DNA from: a virus
IMG/VR virus record: IMGVR_UViG_3300029893_000004
Coordinates: 1-64,000 of that record
Length of the DNA stretch: 64,000 nucleotides
Reading direction: 5' to 3' (one strand)
Made by a program: the position numbers and the translations under genes. This document shows, in pieces, positions 1-8,700 of this stretch. Under the pieces are notes generated by a model, which saw only the letters and a program-made list of their open reading frames with translations, had not been told where the DNA came from and made no database searches. Every line of letters begins with the position of its first letter. Positions within the stretch are counted from its first letter, which is position 1.

Positions 1-373
1 CGCCTCGCAGGCGCCCCTGAGCGATCGTCACGTACTCCGGATTGATCTCGCACCCCACGAACCGCCGGTTCAGTTGCATCGCCACGAGCGCCGTCGTCCC
101 CGCGCCCGTGAACGGATCGAGCACAAGCCCGCCCTCCGGGCAGCCAGCCTTGATGCACGTCTCGGCGAGCGCGGGCGGCACCTCGCGGAACACGTCCACG
201 ATGCGCGCCACGTAGGCGTCGGGCGTCTCCTCCAAACCGATCTGGCCGTCGATTCCGTAGTCCCGCAGCCCCCAGTACGGCGGCGACGTGACGCACGTGT
301 GCACGGTTCCGCTCTCGATCTGCGCCAGCCCGTCGAGGACGTCGGCCGTGATGATGTGGGCGTTGTTGCTCAT
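1..373 (-). CDS. DNA methyltransferase, 3' end outside window, internally shortened
   Basis: N-4/N-6 DNA methylase family, beta-class order. The start ATG at 373 opens MSNNAHIITADVLDGL, followed by the catalytic motif TSPPYWGLRDYG at about residues 30-41 and the AdoMet-binding motif DPFTGAGTT at about residue 87. In phage relatives about 150 residues, including the target-recognition region and a LWLNLGDSY-type segment, separate these motifs. Here VFREV runs directly into PPALAETCIKAG, which in relatives lies just before DPFxGxG. The gene therefore looks like an in-frame internal deletion that keeps both catalytic ends. It starts inside the ATGA overlap with the preceding gene, so translation is coupled. 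Activity is doubtful. An assembly collapse is an alternative explanation. Confidence 0.85.
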   Translation of the reverse strand, partial: MSNNAHIITADVLDGLAQIESGTVHTCVTSPPYWGLRDYGIDGQIGLEETPDAYVARIVDVFREVPPALAETCIKAGCPEGGLVLDPFTGAGTTALVAMQLNRRFVGCEINPEYVTIAQGRLRG

Positions 374-813
374 CGCCCACACCGCCCGATCAAGTCCGCG
401 AAGAACCCGACCAGCCGCACCGCCGCCCGCAGAGCCCACGCCGCCCACGGATGCCGCACTGCCCACAGCGCCACGGGCGCGACCTGCGCGAGCGTCACGT
501 ACCGCACCGGGCGACCGTCCAGGTTGGCGCGCTGGATGCCCTGTTGCATGCCGGACGAGACGCCGAAGTCCTTGAAGACCCACGTCTCGTCGGCCGACCG
601 CACGAACGCGAGCCCGGCCTCAATCCCGGTGCGCCGCTCGCGCGGGTCGTCGTCGTCGAGCACGCCCGGCTGGGTGTAGAGCGCGTGCGACGCGAAGGGC
701 GCGCAGTCGCGCAACAGCACGTAGCGCATGCACGCCCGCACGTAGCGCAGATTGCGGCGCCGCTCGCGCCACGACTTGCCCGCGAAGGGCGACTCGACGA
801 CGACGCGCAGCAC
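370..813 (-). CDS. DUF7768-like protein
   Basis: 147 residues starting at GTG 813, two bases after the previous stop. The core (VVVESPFAG near the N-terminus, APFASHALYTQPGVLDD, then GIEAGLAF and GVSSGMQQGIQRA) matches the phage-associated DUF7768 family, which is related to nucleoside deoxyribosyltransferase-like folds. The function in phages is unknown. The C-terminus extends about 45 residues past the usual domain end and is rich in Trp, Ala and Val, possibly a membrane-associated helix. It lies in the minus-strand operon downstream of the 1991 regulator and overlaps the methyltransferase by ATGA. Family assignment is from sequence memory, not a search. Confidence 0.7.
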   Translation of the reverse strand: MLRVVVESPFAGKSWRERRRNLRYVRACMRYVLLRDCAPFASHALYTQPGVLDDDDPRERRTGIEAGLAFVRSADETWVFKDFGVSSGMQQGIQRANLDGRPVRYVTLAQVAPVALWAVRHPWAAWALRAAVRLVGFFADLIGRCGR

Positions 814-815
814 GG

Positions 816-1250
816 CTACAGCTCCACCAGCTCGAGGTCCACGACGTTGCCGCCGTCCTCCTCGCACTGCGCCACGAACAGCCCGGCGAGCGCCGCGCCC
901 ACGTCCTTGCGGAGCGGCAGATCCATCTGGAAGCGCAGCGCCGTCGCGTAGCCCTGGCGGTCGTCGTCGCCGACCTCCACCAGCTCGCTCTCGACCACCG
1001 GCTTGTCGACGTGGATCTCGTTCGCCTGGATCTCCCACGCCGCGCCCTGCACGGGCACCATGCGGATGTTGAAGTCGCCGGGGCTCGTGATGGTCATCTT
1101 GATCGCGCGCTCGGCGAAGCCCTCGGGGTCGAGCCCGAGCACGTCGAGGTCGTCGTCGTCGAGGATCGTGCGCATCTTCACGCGCACGACCGGCGACTTG
1201 CGCACCTGGCCCCATCCGAGGATCTCCACCCGTCTCAGTCCTGCCTTCAT
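816..1250 (-). CDS. Hypothetical acidic protein
   Basis: 144 residues. I chose ATG 1250 (MKAGLRRVEILGWGQVRK) because AGGAGAGCAGGG precedes it directly; the longer open frame upstream has no ribosome site and reads like a shadow. The middle holds an acidic stretch (ILDDDDLDVLGLDPEGF) and the rest looks like a small beta-rich domain (ITSPGDFNIRMVPVQ). I do not recognise a family. It is followed two bases later by the DUF7768-like gene, so the two are probably cotranslated. Confidence 0.7.
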   Translation of the reverse strand: MKAGLRRVEILGWGQVRKSPVVRVKMRTILDDDDLDVLGLDPEGFAERAIKMTITSPGDFNIRMVPVQGAAWEIQANEIHVDKPVVESELVEVGDDDRQGYATALRFQMDLPLRKDVGAALAGLFVAQCEEDGGNVVDLELVEL

Positions 1251-1400
1251 CCCTGCTCTCCTGTTGCGCTTGGAGGTTGCTGCCGGCCTTCCACCGGCGC
1301 GACGGGTGCAGCGGCTATCGCTCCCCGCTCGGCGCGTCACGTGCGCCGCCGGCCCATGGCGTCGTTGTGTGGGCCGCCCAGGGCGGGGCAGCCTGAAAGG

Positions 1401-1428
1401 TCCGGCGGCGACCTCTGGCACCGCCGGA
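1401..1428. terminator. Stem-loop between small genes
   Basis: TCCGGCGG at 1401-1408 pairs perfectly with CCGCCGGA at 1421-1428 across a 12-nt loop. It sits in the 200-bp space between the genes at 1452-1739 and 816-1250. There is no long U tract, so it may be an attenuator or processing hairpin instead of an intrinsic terminator. A second weaker hairpin (GGCGC-N7-GCGCC) lies at 1331-1347. Nothing else is evident in this gap. Confidence 0.4.
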
Positions 1429-1451
1429 GCCCCGGGGGGGCACGACGCCCG

Positions 1452-1739
1452 TCACCCCTGGCCCGGAGCCGCCTGTGCGTTCTTCTTGGCGTAGTCGAAC
1501 ATCAGCCGCGCCCGCGCCACGGCCTGCTCGCGCGTCCAGCGCGTGCCGCCGCGGCGGAAGTAGTCGCCGCGATCGGCCGCGAAGCCGAAGACGGCGAGCA
1601 TGGCGTCGTCGACGGTGCGCATGTACTCGCGCGCCTGCTCCTCGGTGAGCACGGCGTCGCCGCGCGCGATCTGGCCGTCTGCATCCCTGCGAAGTCCGTA
1701 GGTTGCGAGCCGATCGGCGCCGAATTCGTCCTTGCGCAT
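1452..1739 (-). CDS. Hypothetical protein
   Basis: 95 residues from ATG 1739, preceded by AAGAGGCAA as a weak ribosome site. It opens MRKDEFGADRLATYGLRRDA and contains ARGDAVLTEEQAREYMRTVDDAML and a final helix ARARLMFDYAKKNAQAA. No transmembrane segment, cysteines or known motif are visible. It is the first gene after the 1773-1991 regulator on the same strand and is probably transcribed with it. Confidence 0.65.
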   Translation of the reverse strand: MRKDEFGADRLATYGLRRDADGQIARGDAVLTEEQAREYMRTVDDAMLAVFGFAADRGDYFRRGGTRWTREQAVARARLMFDYAKKNAQAAPGQG

Positions 1740-1772
1740 TAGTTTGCCTCTTGCCTGAGAGTGAAATGACTG

Positions 1773-1991
1773 CTACTCATTTTGGGGAGCAGCAGCGATG
1801 TCCTCGTACCTGAGCACCTCAACGCCGGCCCGGGCGTTGACGGCGTGCACGATCTGCAGCCAGCGGTCCGCTGGCGGCCGGATCTCACGCCGCAGCACGC
1901 GGCTGACGTACGGGATGCTGGAGCCCAGGTCTGCTGCGAGTTCCCGTTGGGACACGCCTGCAGCCTTCACGATGTCGCGGAGGTTCTTCAT
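1773..1991 (-). CDS. HTH transcriptional regulator (repressor candidate)
   Basis: 72 residues forming a single helix-turn-helix domain. AAGVSQRELAADLGSSIPYVSRVLR at about residues 11-35 fits the XRE/Cro class. There is no dimerisation or cleavage domain, so it resembles Cro-type or short C repressors. Its promoter (2000-2028) contains an inverted repeat that overlaps the -10 box, so autoregulation is likely. From the -10 box the transcript should start about two bases before the ATG, making the mRNA nearly leaderless, a pattern known for phage repressors. It points away from the plus-strand regulator at 2095. HTH identity is secure; the role as repressor of the CTTTAC operators is inferred. 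Confidence 0.85.
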   Translation of the reverse strand: MKNLRDIVKAAGVSQRELAADLGSSIPYVSRVLRREIRPPADRWLQIVHAVNARAGVEVLRYEDIAAAPQNE

Positions 1992-1999
1992 GGTCGGAC

Positions 2000-2028
2000 A
2001 CTTTACTGTCGGTAAAGCAGAAGGTCAA
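2000..2028 (-). promoter_or_regulatory. Promoter with overlapping operator
   Basis: Minus strand: TTGACC (2028-2023), a 17-nt spacer, then TAAAGT (2005-2000). The inverted repeat CTTTAC-TGTCG-GTAAAG at 2001-2017 covers the -10 box and part of the spacer, so bound protein would block RNA polymerase. The same promoter-operator geometry recurs on the plus strand at 9051-9079. Confidence 0.75.
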
Positions 2029-2094
2029 GCAGAAGGCGAAGCGCTTGACTGGCACGCATTCAACAATTCGGACAACCTGATCCATGATCCCGAC

Positions 2095-2586
2095 ATGGGA
2101 CGGAAGAAGGACATGACGCTGCGCTTGGAGCTACGAGCGGCCCGCGGGCTGCGGCAGCTCGACGTGGCGGAGCGCGCAGGCATCAGCGCGCCTGCCGTGA
2201 GCCGGCTCGAAAATGAGCGCGAGTCGTACAACTACACGATCCAGACGGCGCAGCTTGTTGCCGACGCCTTGGGCGTGCACCTGTACGAGCTGTACGGCTA
2301 CGAGTACCCGCCGCCGTGGCGCACGAACACCGTTCGGGCGAAGCTGCACGGGCTCATTGACCAGCTCGACCACCGCAACGTGCAGGTGCTCATGCGCGTG
2401 ACGGAGGAGTTGCTGGCGCAGCCCCAGGAGGGGCCGCCGGAAGCTGCGGTCACGGTGCTGCTGCGCGTGGCGCAGGACATGCTGAAGCAGCCCCCGGCAG
2501 AACCGCCGGCATCCGCACCAGAGGATGCGACACCGCCCGAGAACGAAGCGCCTCGTCCACCGGATAAGCCACGCCGGCGAAGATGA
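2095..2586 (+). CDS. XRE-family HTH regulator
   Basis: 163 residues from ATG 2095. The HTH LRQLDVAERAGISAPAVSRLENER lies at about residues 18-41 and includes the typical XRE second-helix pattern. A linker, a helical segment with two similar halves (VQVLMRVTEELLAQ and VTVLLRVAQDMLKQ) and a Pro/Glu-rich basic tail follow. It diverges from the 1991 regulator across about 100 bp containing the operator. An alternative start at ATG 2113 follows GAAGAAGGAC but would remove only six residues. No good sigma70 promoter is visible for this gene. It may be a second repressor or an activator. Confidence 0.8.
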   Translation: MGRKKDMTLRLELRAARGLRQLDVAERAGISAPAVSRLENERESYNYTIQTAQLVADALGVHLYELYGYEYPPPWRTNTVRAKLHGLIDQLDHRNVQVLMRVTEELLAQPQEGPPEAAVTVLLRVAQDMLKQPPAEPPASAPEDATPPENEAPRPPDKPRRRR

Positions 2587-2818
2587 CCGCCCGCACCTGG
2601 CGGTATCGCACGCGCCCGTCCACGCTCTCGACGCCCCAGCCGACCACGACGCCGTCGTCCGAGCCGGCCGCTGCATCATCCAGAAGAAGGACCCGCGGAT
2701 CGGTCGCAAGCCTGCGCTGCGACGCGCCTTCCACCGGCTCGACCCATCCGCCAACCACGCGCACCTCGAGCACGACGCTCATGCCCGTCTCGCCGATCTG
2801 CCACTGAGCCCAGGCCAT
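2450..2818 (-). CDS. Possible hypothetical protein, antisense at its 3' end
   Basis: 122-residue frame from ATG 2818 (MAWAQWQIGETGMSVVLEVR). The first 75 residues look like genuine protein (VRVVGGWVEP, RVLLLDDAAAG, VRAVIFAGVAYPVDEAL) and fill an otherwise empty 230 bp. The last 45 residues run antisense to the 3' end of the 2095-2586 gene and look like shadow coding. A good minus-strand promoter (2863-2891) lies just upstream. A start at 2782 is also possible. I do not recognise a family. Moderate confidence because of the antisense overlap. Confidence 0.45.
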   Translation of the reverse strand: MAWAQWQIGETGMSVVLEVRVVGGWVEPVEGASQRRLATDPRVLLLDDAAAGSDDGVVVGWGVESVDGRVRYRQVRAVIFAGVAYPVDEALRSRAVSHPLVRMPAVLPGAASACPAPRAAAP

Positions 2819-2862
2819 TTTTTGCCCCACAGTAATTTTTGACTTGCCCTGACTTGCCCCAC

Positions 2863-2891
2863 GGTATACCTTCCACTTGACTGTGAGGCAA
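2863..2891 (-). promoter_or_regulatory. Minus-strand promoter in a divergent control region
   Basis: TTGCCT (2891-2886), a 17-nt spacer and TATACC (2868-2863) on the minus strand. The -10 lies inside the palindrome GGTATACC (2863-2870). On the plus strand the same TATACC is preceded by the tandem repeat GACTTGCCCT/GACTTGCCCC (2841-2860), which offers imperfect -35 boxes, so a plus-strand promoter for the recombination operon may overlap here. Confidence 0.55.
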
Positions 2892-2980
2892 GCGCAAAGC
2901 GCACCCATCGCCGGCTGTACAGCAACCGGCACCCGCTGCTCGACCGTCGAGCAGTACAGAATGCCCGTTCCCTGAACGGG
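2892..2980. repeat. Cluster of inverted repeats upstream of the recombination operon
   Basis: Four palindromic elements stand in 90 bp: GCGC-AAA-GCGC (about 2892-2902), GCTGTACAGC (2914-2923) inside a GCCGG/CCGGC stem, CTGCTCGACCGTCGAGCAG (2936-2954, nine-base arms) and CCCGTTC-CCT-GAACGGG (2964-2980). Together with GGTATACC just upstream this is the densest palindrome field in the window. It could hold operators, a processed leader or an origin. No gene lies between 2819 and 3090. Confidence 0.6.
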
Positions 2981-3090
2981 TGTCTAGTGTGCTGGTTGCG
3001 GCTGCAACGTTGGTCGGTCTCGCAGGTCGCTTTGATTCTCGCGAAGTTGCGCGGCGGTTACGTTCCAGTCGAATTCTCAGGAGGTGGACC

Positions 3091-3444
3091 ATGGATTGCG
3101 CTATCGACGTCGTCGCCAAGCGCCGGGGGCGGTTTTTCGACGTGCAGCTTCCGCTGGGCGTGCGCCTCGCGTTCGCGCGGCTCGGAATCGAGGGGTGCGA
3201 CATCGAGAGCGAGGCGAAAGACATGGCCCGCGACTTCGTGCGCAACGGACGCCCCGGGCTCGACGAGGTGCCGATGCGACTGCGCGTGACGGTGGAGATC
3301 GAGGTCGGCATCGGCGCCTGCGGCTGCGGACAGCTCGGCGAGAGCTTCCGCACCGTCAGCGGGTGGCGGGTCATGTGCGCGGACTGCCAGCGCATCGTGC
3401 AGGCCGCGGAAGAGGCGGAGGAGGCGGGCTGCGAGCCCGCGTGA
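3091..3444 (+). CDS. Small zinc-ribbon-like protein
   Basis: 117 residues from ATG 3091, chosen because TCAGGAGGTGGACC precedes it; the longer frame from 2980 has no ribosome site and crosses the palindrome cluster. The C-terminal half carries CGCG then CADC (ACGCGQLGE and VMCADCQRIVQ), a plausible zinc-binding pair. The first half (VQLPLGVRLAFARLGIEGCD) is unrecognised. It leads the recombination operon: the next gene starts 11 bases after its stop. A nucleic-acid-binding accessory is possible but not shown. Confidence 0.75.
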   Translation: MDCAIDVVAKRRGRFFDVQLPLGVRLAFARLGIEGCDIESEAKDMARDFVRNGRPGLDEVPMRLRVTVEIEVGIGACGCGQLGESFRTVSGWRVMCADCQRIVQAAEEAEEAGCEPA

Positions 3445-3455
3445 GGAGGAGCAGG

Positions 3456-4562
3456 ATGAACCAGCAGCAGTACGACGAGGGCACGGGCGAGGTCCGCTAC
3501 CAGGTCATGACCGAGCCGCAGATCGAGGCGCTGATCAAGACCATCTGCAGGATGACGGCCAAGCGGCCCGAGCTGTGGATGGAAATCGACAAGGACGCCG
3601 ACCCGTACCTCGGCGCCGACGGCGCGAAGCTCGTGGCCACGGGCTTCCACATCAGCATCACGAGCGTCAAGTTCGACGAGCCGGAGCGCACCGGGGAGAA
3701 GGACGACAACGGCGAGGAGATCGTCGGCTACGGCGTGCACATCACCGGCCGTCGCACGATGGAGGACGGCACGGTGCGCGAGTGGACCGACTACGGCCAC
3801 GCCATGACCGACCTGAAGCAGATCGTGGCGCAGCGCTCGCGGGTGTACGCCCGCGACTACGGCAAGGACATCAAGAAGGGCGACAAGAAGGAGCCGAGCC
3901 TGACGCGGGGCGAGGCGATGAGCCGCGCGCGCGACATGGCGAAGGCCCGCGCGCTGAACCGCGTGATCACGGGCATCCTGGGCATCCCGGCCATCACCTG
4001 GGACGACCTGGAGGTCAACGGCATCAGCCGCGACGCGGTCAAGTCGCGCGACGGCAAGAGCAAGGACGCCGACTTCCTCTGGACGGTCCTCAAGGGCAAC
4101 GCGCGCGGTCTGACCAAGGACGACCTGGGCGCCGTGTCGTCGCGCATCTGCGGCGGCTTCGCCAAGATCACCGACATGAGCGCCAGCCAGATCCGCGACG
4201 TCGCCCGCGAGCTGCGCGCCATGCAGCAGGGCAACGGCCAGCCGCGGGCCCAGCAGCGGCAGGCGCAGCAGCAGCGCGAGCCGGAGCCGCAGCGCCAGCA
4301 GCCGGCGCAGCGCCCGGCGGACAACGGCAACGGCGCGGCGCGCGCCAGCGACGAGCAGCAGGCGGCGCTGCGCGACGGTGCGAAGGAGCTCGCGGCACTC
4401 GGCCAGCAGGGCGGCATGGTCGCGGCGCTCGAGGCGGTCGGCTGGCAGCGTGGGAGCCAGTCGGTGAGCGCGCAGCAGGCCGAACAGGCCATCGCCTGGA
4501 TGAAGGCGCGCATCGCCGACCTGAGCGCCGGCGTCCCCAACGACGACGACATCCCCCTCTGA
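3456..4562 (+). CDS. Putative ssDNA-annealing or recombination protein with SSB-like tail
   Basis: 368 residues from ATG 3456 after AGGAGGAGCAGG. An N-terminal domain of about 250 residues contains SRARDMAKARALNRVITGIL, reminiscent of phage annealase and Rad52-like recombinases but not diagnostic. A Gln/Arg-rich linker (about 257-293) and a small helical domain follow, ending in PNDDDIPL. That acidic tip is the hallmark of bacterial SSB tails, and the phage SSB at 46699 ends SDDDIPF. The protein could compete for or copy SSB-tail contacts with recombination enzymes. It sits directly upstream of SbcD and SbcC homologues, supporting a role in DNA-end recombination. Function is inferred from context and tail only. 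Confidence 0.65.
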   Translation: MNQQQYDEGTGEVRYQVMTEPQIEALIKTICRMTAKRPELWMEIDKDADPYLGADGAKLVATGFHISITSVKFDEPERTGEKDDNGEEIVGYGVHITGRRTMEDGTVREWTDYGHAMTDLKQIVAQRSRVYARDYGKDIKKGDKKEPSLTRGEAMSRARDMAKARALNRVITGILGIPAITWDDLEVNGISRDAVKSRDGKSKDADFLWTVLKGNARGLTKDDLGAVSSRICGGFAKITDMSASQIRDVARELRAMQQGNGQPRAQQRQAQQQREPEPQRQQPAQRPADNGNGAARASDEQQAALRDGAKELAALGQQGGMVAALEAVGWQRGSQSVSAQQAEQAIAWMKARIADLSAGVPNDDDIPL

Positions 4563-4570
4563 GGTGACCC

Positions 4571-5770
4571 ATGTGGAAGATCATGCACATCGCCGACGTG
4601 CACCTGGAGCGGTCGACGCGCTGGGACGAGCAGCGGCGCGCCATGGCCGCGCTCCGGCAGCACGTGACCGACCGCCGCCCCGACGTCGTGTGCGTCGTAG
4701 GCGACCTGCAGAGCCCACACTCCACGCGGCGCCTGCACCCCGAGGAGCGCAACGAGTGGCGCGAGCTGTTCCTGCACTGCCGCACGGCGGGCGCGAGCGT
4801 CGTGCTCGTGCGCGGCAACCACGACCCGAAGGGCGACGGCCTGCACTTCGTCGACGTGGGCGTGGCGTACGTCGAGACGCCGCAGATCGTGTCGTTCGAG
4901 GACGAGCGGGGCAGGCTGAACATCCACTGCCTCCCGTACCCGGACGCGCAGGACTGGCTCGACGGCACGGAGCCAGCGGGCGAGCGCATCGCGACCATCA
5001 CGCGCCGCGTCGAGGAGCAGGCGCTCGCGTGGGCCGAGGCCGCTGACCCGCGCGCGACCAACGTCCTGGCCTACCACGGCGCGCTGCGCGACGCGGTCAT
5101 CCGCGTCGACGAGAAAAGCCAGCCGAAGGTCGGCGCCGAGCCCCGGCCGTCCGTGCAAGCGTTCAGCGGCTTCCGCGCCGTGCTCATGGGGCACTACCAC
5201 CTGAGCCAGATCATCCGCCCGAACGACACGTGCGTTGCGGCGTACGTGGGCAGCCCCTGGCCGCACACCCACGGCGAGGAGGGGCAGGCCGACAAGGGCG
5301 TGTTCGAGTGGACGGTCGGTCCGACGCACGTCGAGGAGCCGCGGCGCCTGACGCTGCCCTACACGCGGCGGCTCACCTACCACCTGCACTACGACGGCGG
5401 CTTGCGCTGGATCGACGGCACGCCGTTCGGGTCCATCAACGGCCGGGCGCCGTCGCCGGTCGTCGCCACTGAAGGCATGGTGCGCGATGCGATCGTGCGC
5501 GTCGTCGTGCGCTACCCGAAGGGCCTCGCCGATGCCATCAGCAAGGAGGCCATCGGCGCCGAGTTCACGCGCGCCGGGGCGAGCGTCGTCACCGTGCACC
5601 CGTCGCCCGAGCACGACGACCGCGTGCGCGTCGAGGCGCTGGCGTCCACGCACGCGCTGCCGACGCTCCACGACAAGCTGCAGGCCATGTGGCAGGCCGA
5701 GGGCATGCCGGCCGGCGCACCGCCCGCCGGCTGGATTCTCGACGCGTGCGCGCAGCTCCAGGCGGAGTAG
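4571..5770 (+). CDS. sbcD: SbcD/Mre11-type nuclease subunit
   Basis: 399 residues, equal to E. coli SbcD in length. All calcineurin-like phosphoesterase motifs are present in order: DVH at 9-11, GD at 44-45, GNHD at 82-85, YHG at 168-170 and GHYH at 207-210; these bind two metal ions in Mre11 enzymes. With the ATPase encoded immediately downstream it should cleave DNA ends and hairpins. Start ATG 4571 follows GAGGTGACCC and lies nine bases after the previous stop. The C-terminal 150 residues form the capping region, less conserved. Comparable phage pairs are T4 gp47/gp46 and T5 D12/D13. Confidence 0.92.
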   Translation: MWKIMHIADVHLERSTRWDEQRRAMAALRQHVTDRRPDVVCVVGDLQSPHSTRRLHPEERNEWRELFLHCRTAGASVVLVRGNHDPKGDGLHFVDVGVAYVETPQIVSFEDERGRLNIHCLPYPDAQDWLDGTEPAGERIATITRRVEEQALAWAEAADPRATNVLAYHGALRDAVIRVDEKSQPKVGAEPRPSVQAFSGFRAVLMGHYHLSQIIRPNDTCVAAYVGSPWPHTHGEEGQADKGVFEWTVGPTHVEEPRRLTLPYTRRLTYHLHYDGGLRWIDGTPFGSINGRAPSPVVATEGMVRDAIVRVVVRYPKGLADAISKEAIGAEFTRAGASVVTVHPSPEHDDRVRVEALASTHALPTLHDKLQAMWQAEGMPAGAPPAGWILDACAQLQAE

Positions 5771-5779
5771 GAGGACACC

Positions 5780-8700
5780 ATGCAGATCCATCGCATCACG
5801 ATCGAGAACTACAGCCGCTGGCGGAACCGCCGGGCGATCATCGACCTGGACGTCTACGGCCCGGGCGCCATCCAGCTCGCCGGACGCAACGGCGCGGGCA
5901 AGACCACGATTCTCACGGCGCTGCTCGCCGCGATGCTGGGCGAGGACCCGCACACGGCGGACATCGACCGCAAAGCCCACACGGGCCGCGCCGTGATCGA
6001 GGTCGAGCACACCTTCGCCGGGCACCGCTGGCGCCACCGGCTGGAGATCAAGAGGTCCAAGAAGAACGACGGCAAGCAGAAGTTCGAGCACGTGGGCTTC
6101 GTCTGGCGCGACGGCGAGGCGCTCGCCGAGTTCAGCGGCCCGGGCAAGTGGACGGCGTACAAGGCGCACAACCTCGCGCTGCTCGGCAGTCAGGAGTTCT
6201 TCTACACGACCGCCTATAGCGTGCAGCGCGCGGCGCCGCTCAACAACCGCGTGCCCACGTCGCTCGCGCAGTGCACGCCCGAGCAGAGCGAGAAGATCCT
6301 GGCCGTCGCCGGTGGCGTCGACGCCCAGAAGGCGTTCGCGCTCGGGGCCTTCGCCAAGGCCAAGGCCGCGCGCGAGCAGCTCGACGGGCTGCGGCCGCAG
6401 GTCGAGCGGCTGGCGTCGCTCGAGGCGCGCATCGCCCAGACGACCGACCGCCAGACGGCCGCAGCCGAGGCGCTGGACGCCGCGCAACAGGCGCACCAGC
6501 GGGCCGGCGACCGACTGACGCAGGCCACGGCCGAGCGCGACGCCCTGCGCGCGCAGCAGGCGGAGGCCGAGCGCGTCACGGAGCGGCGCCGGGCGCTGCT
6601 CGACGAGCACACCCGCCACACCCAGGCGCAGGAGCGCGAGCGCGCGACGCGCGCGGCAGTCGACGACGCAGCGAGCGCCTACGACGCGGCACGCGCCGTG
6701 CTCGCGACGGCCGTGGACCGCCTGACCGCCGCGCAGACGGCCGCGGCCGACGTGCATCAGGCCATCCTCCGCCGGCAGGACGCAGAGCGCGTGCTGGCGG
6801 ACATGCGCGGCCGGCTCGCGACCATGCAGGCCGACCACGAGCGCACGCGGGACAACGCCAACTGGCTGCGCGCGCAGGTCGAGGGCGCCGAGCGCGACCT
6901 GCAGGCCGCCCAGACGAGCGCCGAGCGCGCGGAGACGGCGCTGGCCGTCGCCCAGGCCGAGCACGGGGCGGCGTCCAGCCAGGCCGAGCGCCGGGCCGAC
7001 GCCGAGCGCGCGCTGCGCGAGGCCACGGCCGCGGCGGAGCGCGCGGCGACCGCACGACAGCAGGCGCAGCAGCGGGCACAGGACGCCGAGCACGCAGCAC
7101 AGCAGGCGCAGGACGCCGAGCGCGCGGCGGTCGAGGCGTTCCAGCGCGCGAGCGCCGGGGAGGCGGAGGCCCTGCGCCAGCGCCGCGACGCGCTGCGCGA
7201 GCAGTACCAGATCGAGCAGGAGCGCCTCGACGTGCTGCGCGGCGAGCGCGAGGCCGCGCAGCAGCGGGTGACCGAGGCCCGCGACGAGGTGCGCGCGCGG
7301 CAGGCGGACGTCACGCAAGCCAACGCCGCGCACGAGGCGGCGCGGCTGGCACTGGACGCCGCGCAACGACAGGCAGCGCTCGTCGACGAGGTGCCGTGCC
7401 GCGGTCAGGGCGGCTTCGCCACCTGCAAGCTGCTGGCGGTCGCCGTGCAGGCCCGGCAGCAGGTGCCGGCGCTCACTGCGGCCCTGGACGAGCGCGGCGA
7501 GGCAGCGCGCGACGCCGCGGCCGCCGCGCGCGACGCGGAGGACGTGGTCCGCGTGCGGATCGCGGACGTCGAGACCCGCGACCGCGCGCTGTACGAGCAG
7601 CGCGAGCGCATGGACGCGCTCGTCAAGTCCGGCAAGGAAGCGGCCGCCGCCCTGCGCGCGGCAGAGGAGACCGAGACGGCCGCCCGCGCGGCGCTCGACG
7701 ATGCGCGCAGCCGGCGCGCGACCGCGGACAGCGCCCTGGCCCTCGCCCGGCAGGGCCTCGACAACCTGACCGCGCAGAGCAACCAAGCGCTCGACGCGCG
7801 CACGCAGGCCGAGGCGCGGCTGGCGGAGCTGCCGACGGTCGACCTGGCCGGCGCGGCGGCGCGGCTCACGGCGACCCAGGGCGCCGCGCGGCAGGCCGCC
7901 GATCGCCTGCGCAGCCTGCGCGAGACCATCGCCCGGCGCCCCGAGCTCGACACGCTCGCCGACCGGCTGGCGACACTCGCCACGGACGTGCAGGCGCTCG
8001 CTCAGCGCGCGGACGAGGCGGCCGCCAGCCTCCCGCCGCTCCCGGACCGCAGCAAGCTCGACGCGCTGACCGAGTTTCAGACCGCCGTGCAGACCGCGCG
8101 CGCAGGCGAGAAGTGGGCGCACGAGGCGCGGGACGACGCGAAGCGCGATCACGCCAAGGCCGCGGCCGCGCTGGGCACGCTGCGGCCGGCGCAGGCCATC
8201 GCCGACGATCTGGAGGCGCTGCCTGCGGTCGAGCCGCCCGACGAGATCGCGGTGCTGTTCGCCGGGCAGGCCGTGGACGAGGCCGAGAGCGCGCTCGCGA
8301 CGGCCGCAGCCGGGGTGCGCGAGGCGCAGTCGGCGCTCGACGAGATCGGCGGCGCGTTGGGCGCGCTGCGCGCGGAGCTGGCGGCGATGGGCGACGTCCG
8401 GGCGCAGATCGCGGCGCTCGAGGAAGAGGTCGCGCGCTGGAAGTGGCTGTACGGCGAGATCAGCCGCCTCATCACGCTCATGGTGCAGGCCACGGCCCCC
8501 GCGCTCAGCGCGCGCATCAACCGCTTCCTGGCCGAGTGCTTCGGCGACCGCTACCGCGTGCGGATCGAGCCGTTCACCGAGAACAGTTCGAACGACGGCG
8601 AGCGCAAGACGTACACGATCTGGGTGCTCGACACCGAGACCGGCGAGGAGCGGCACCTCGACACGTTCAGCGGCGGAGAGTTCGGGCCGCAGCTCCAGGC

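Noticed and set aside
2095-2586. sigma70 promoter for the second regulator at TTGACT (2045)
   Set aside because: No acceptable -10 lies 15-19 bases downstream.
3857-8656. 1599-residue open frame antisense to the recombination block
   Set aside because: It runs opposite to SbcD and SbcC, has Arg/Leu/Ala-rich shadow composition and no domain. High GC with coiled-coil coding removes stop codons from the antisense frame.
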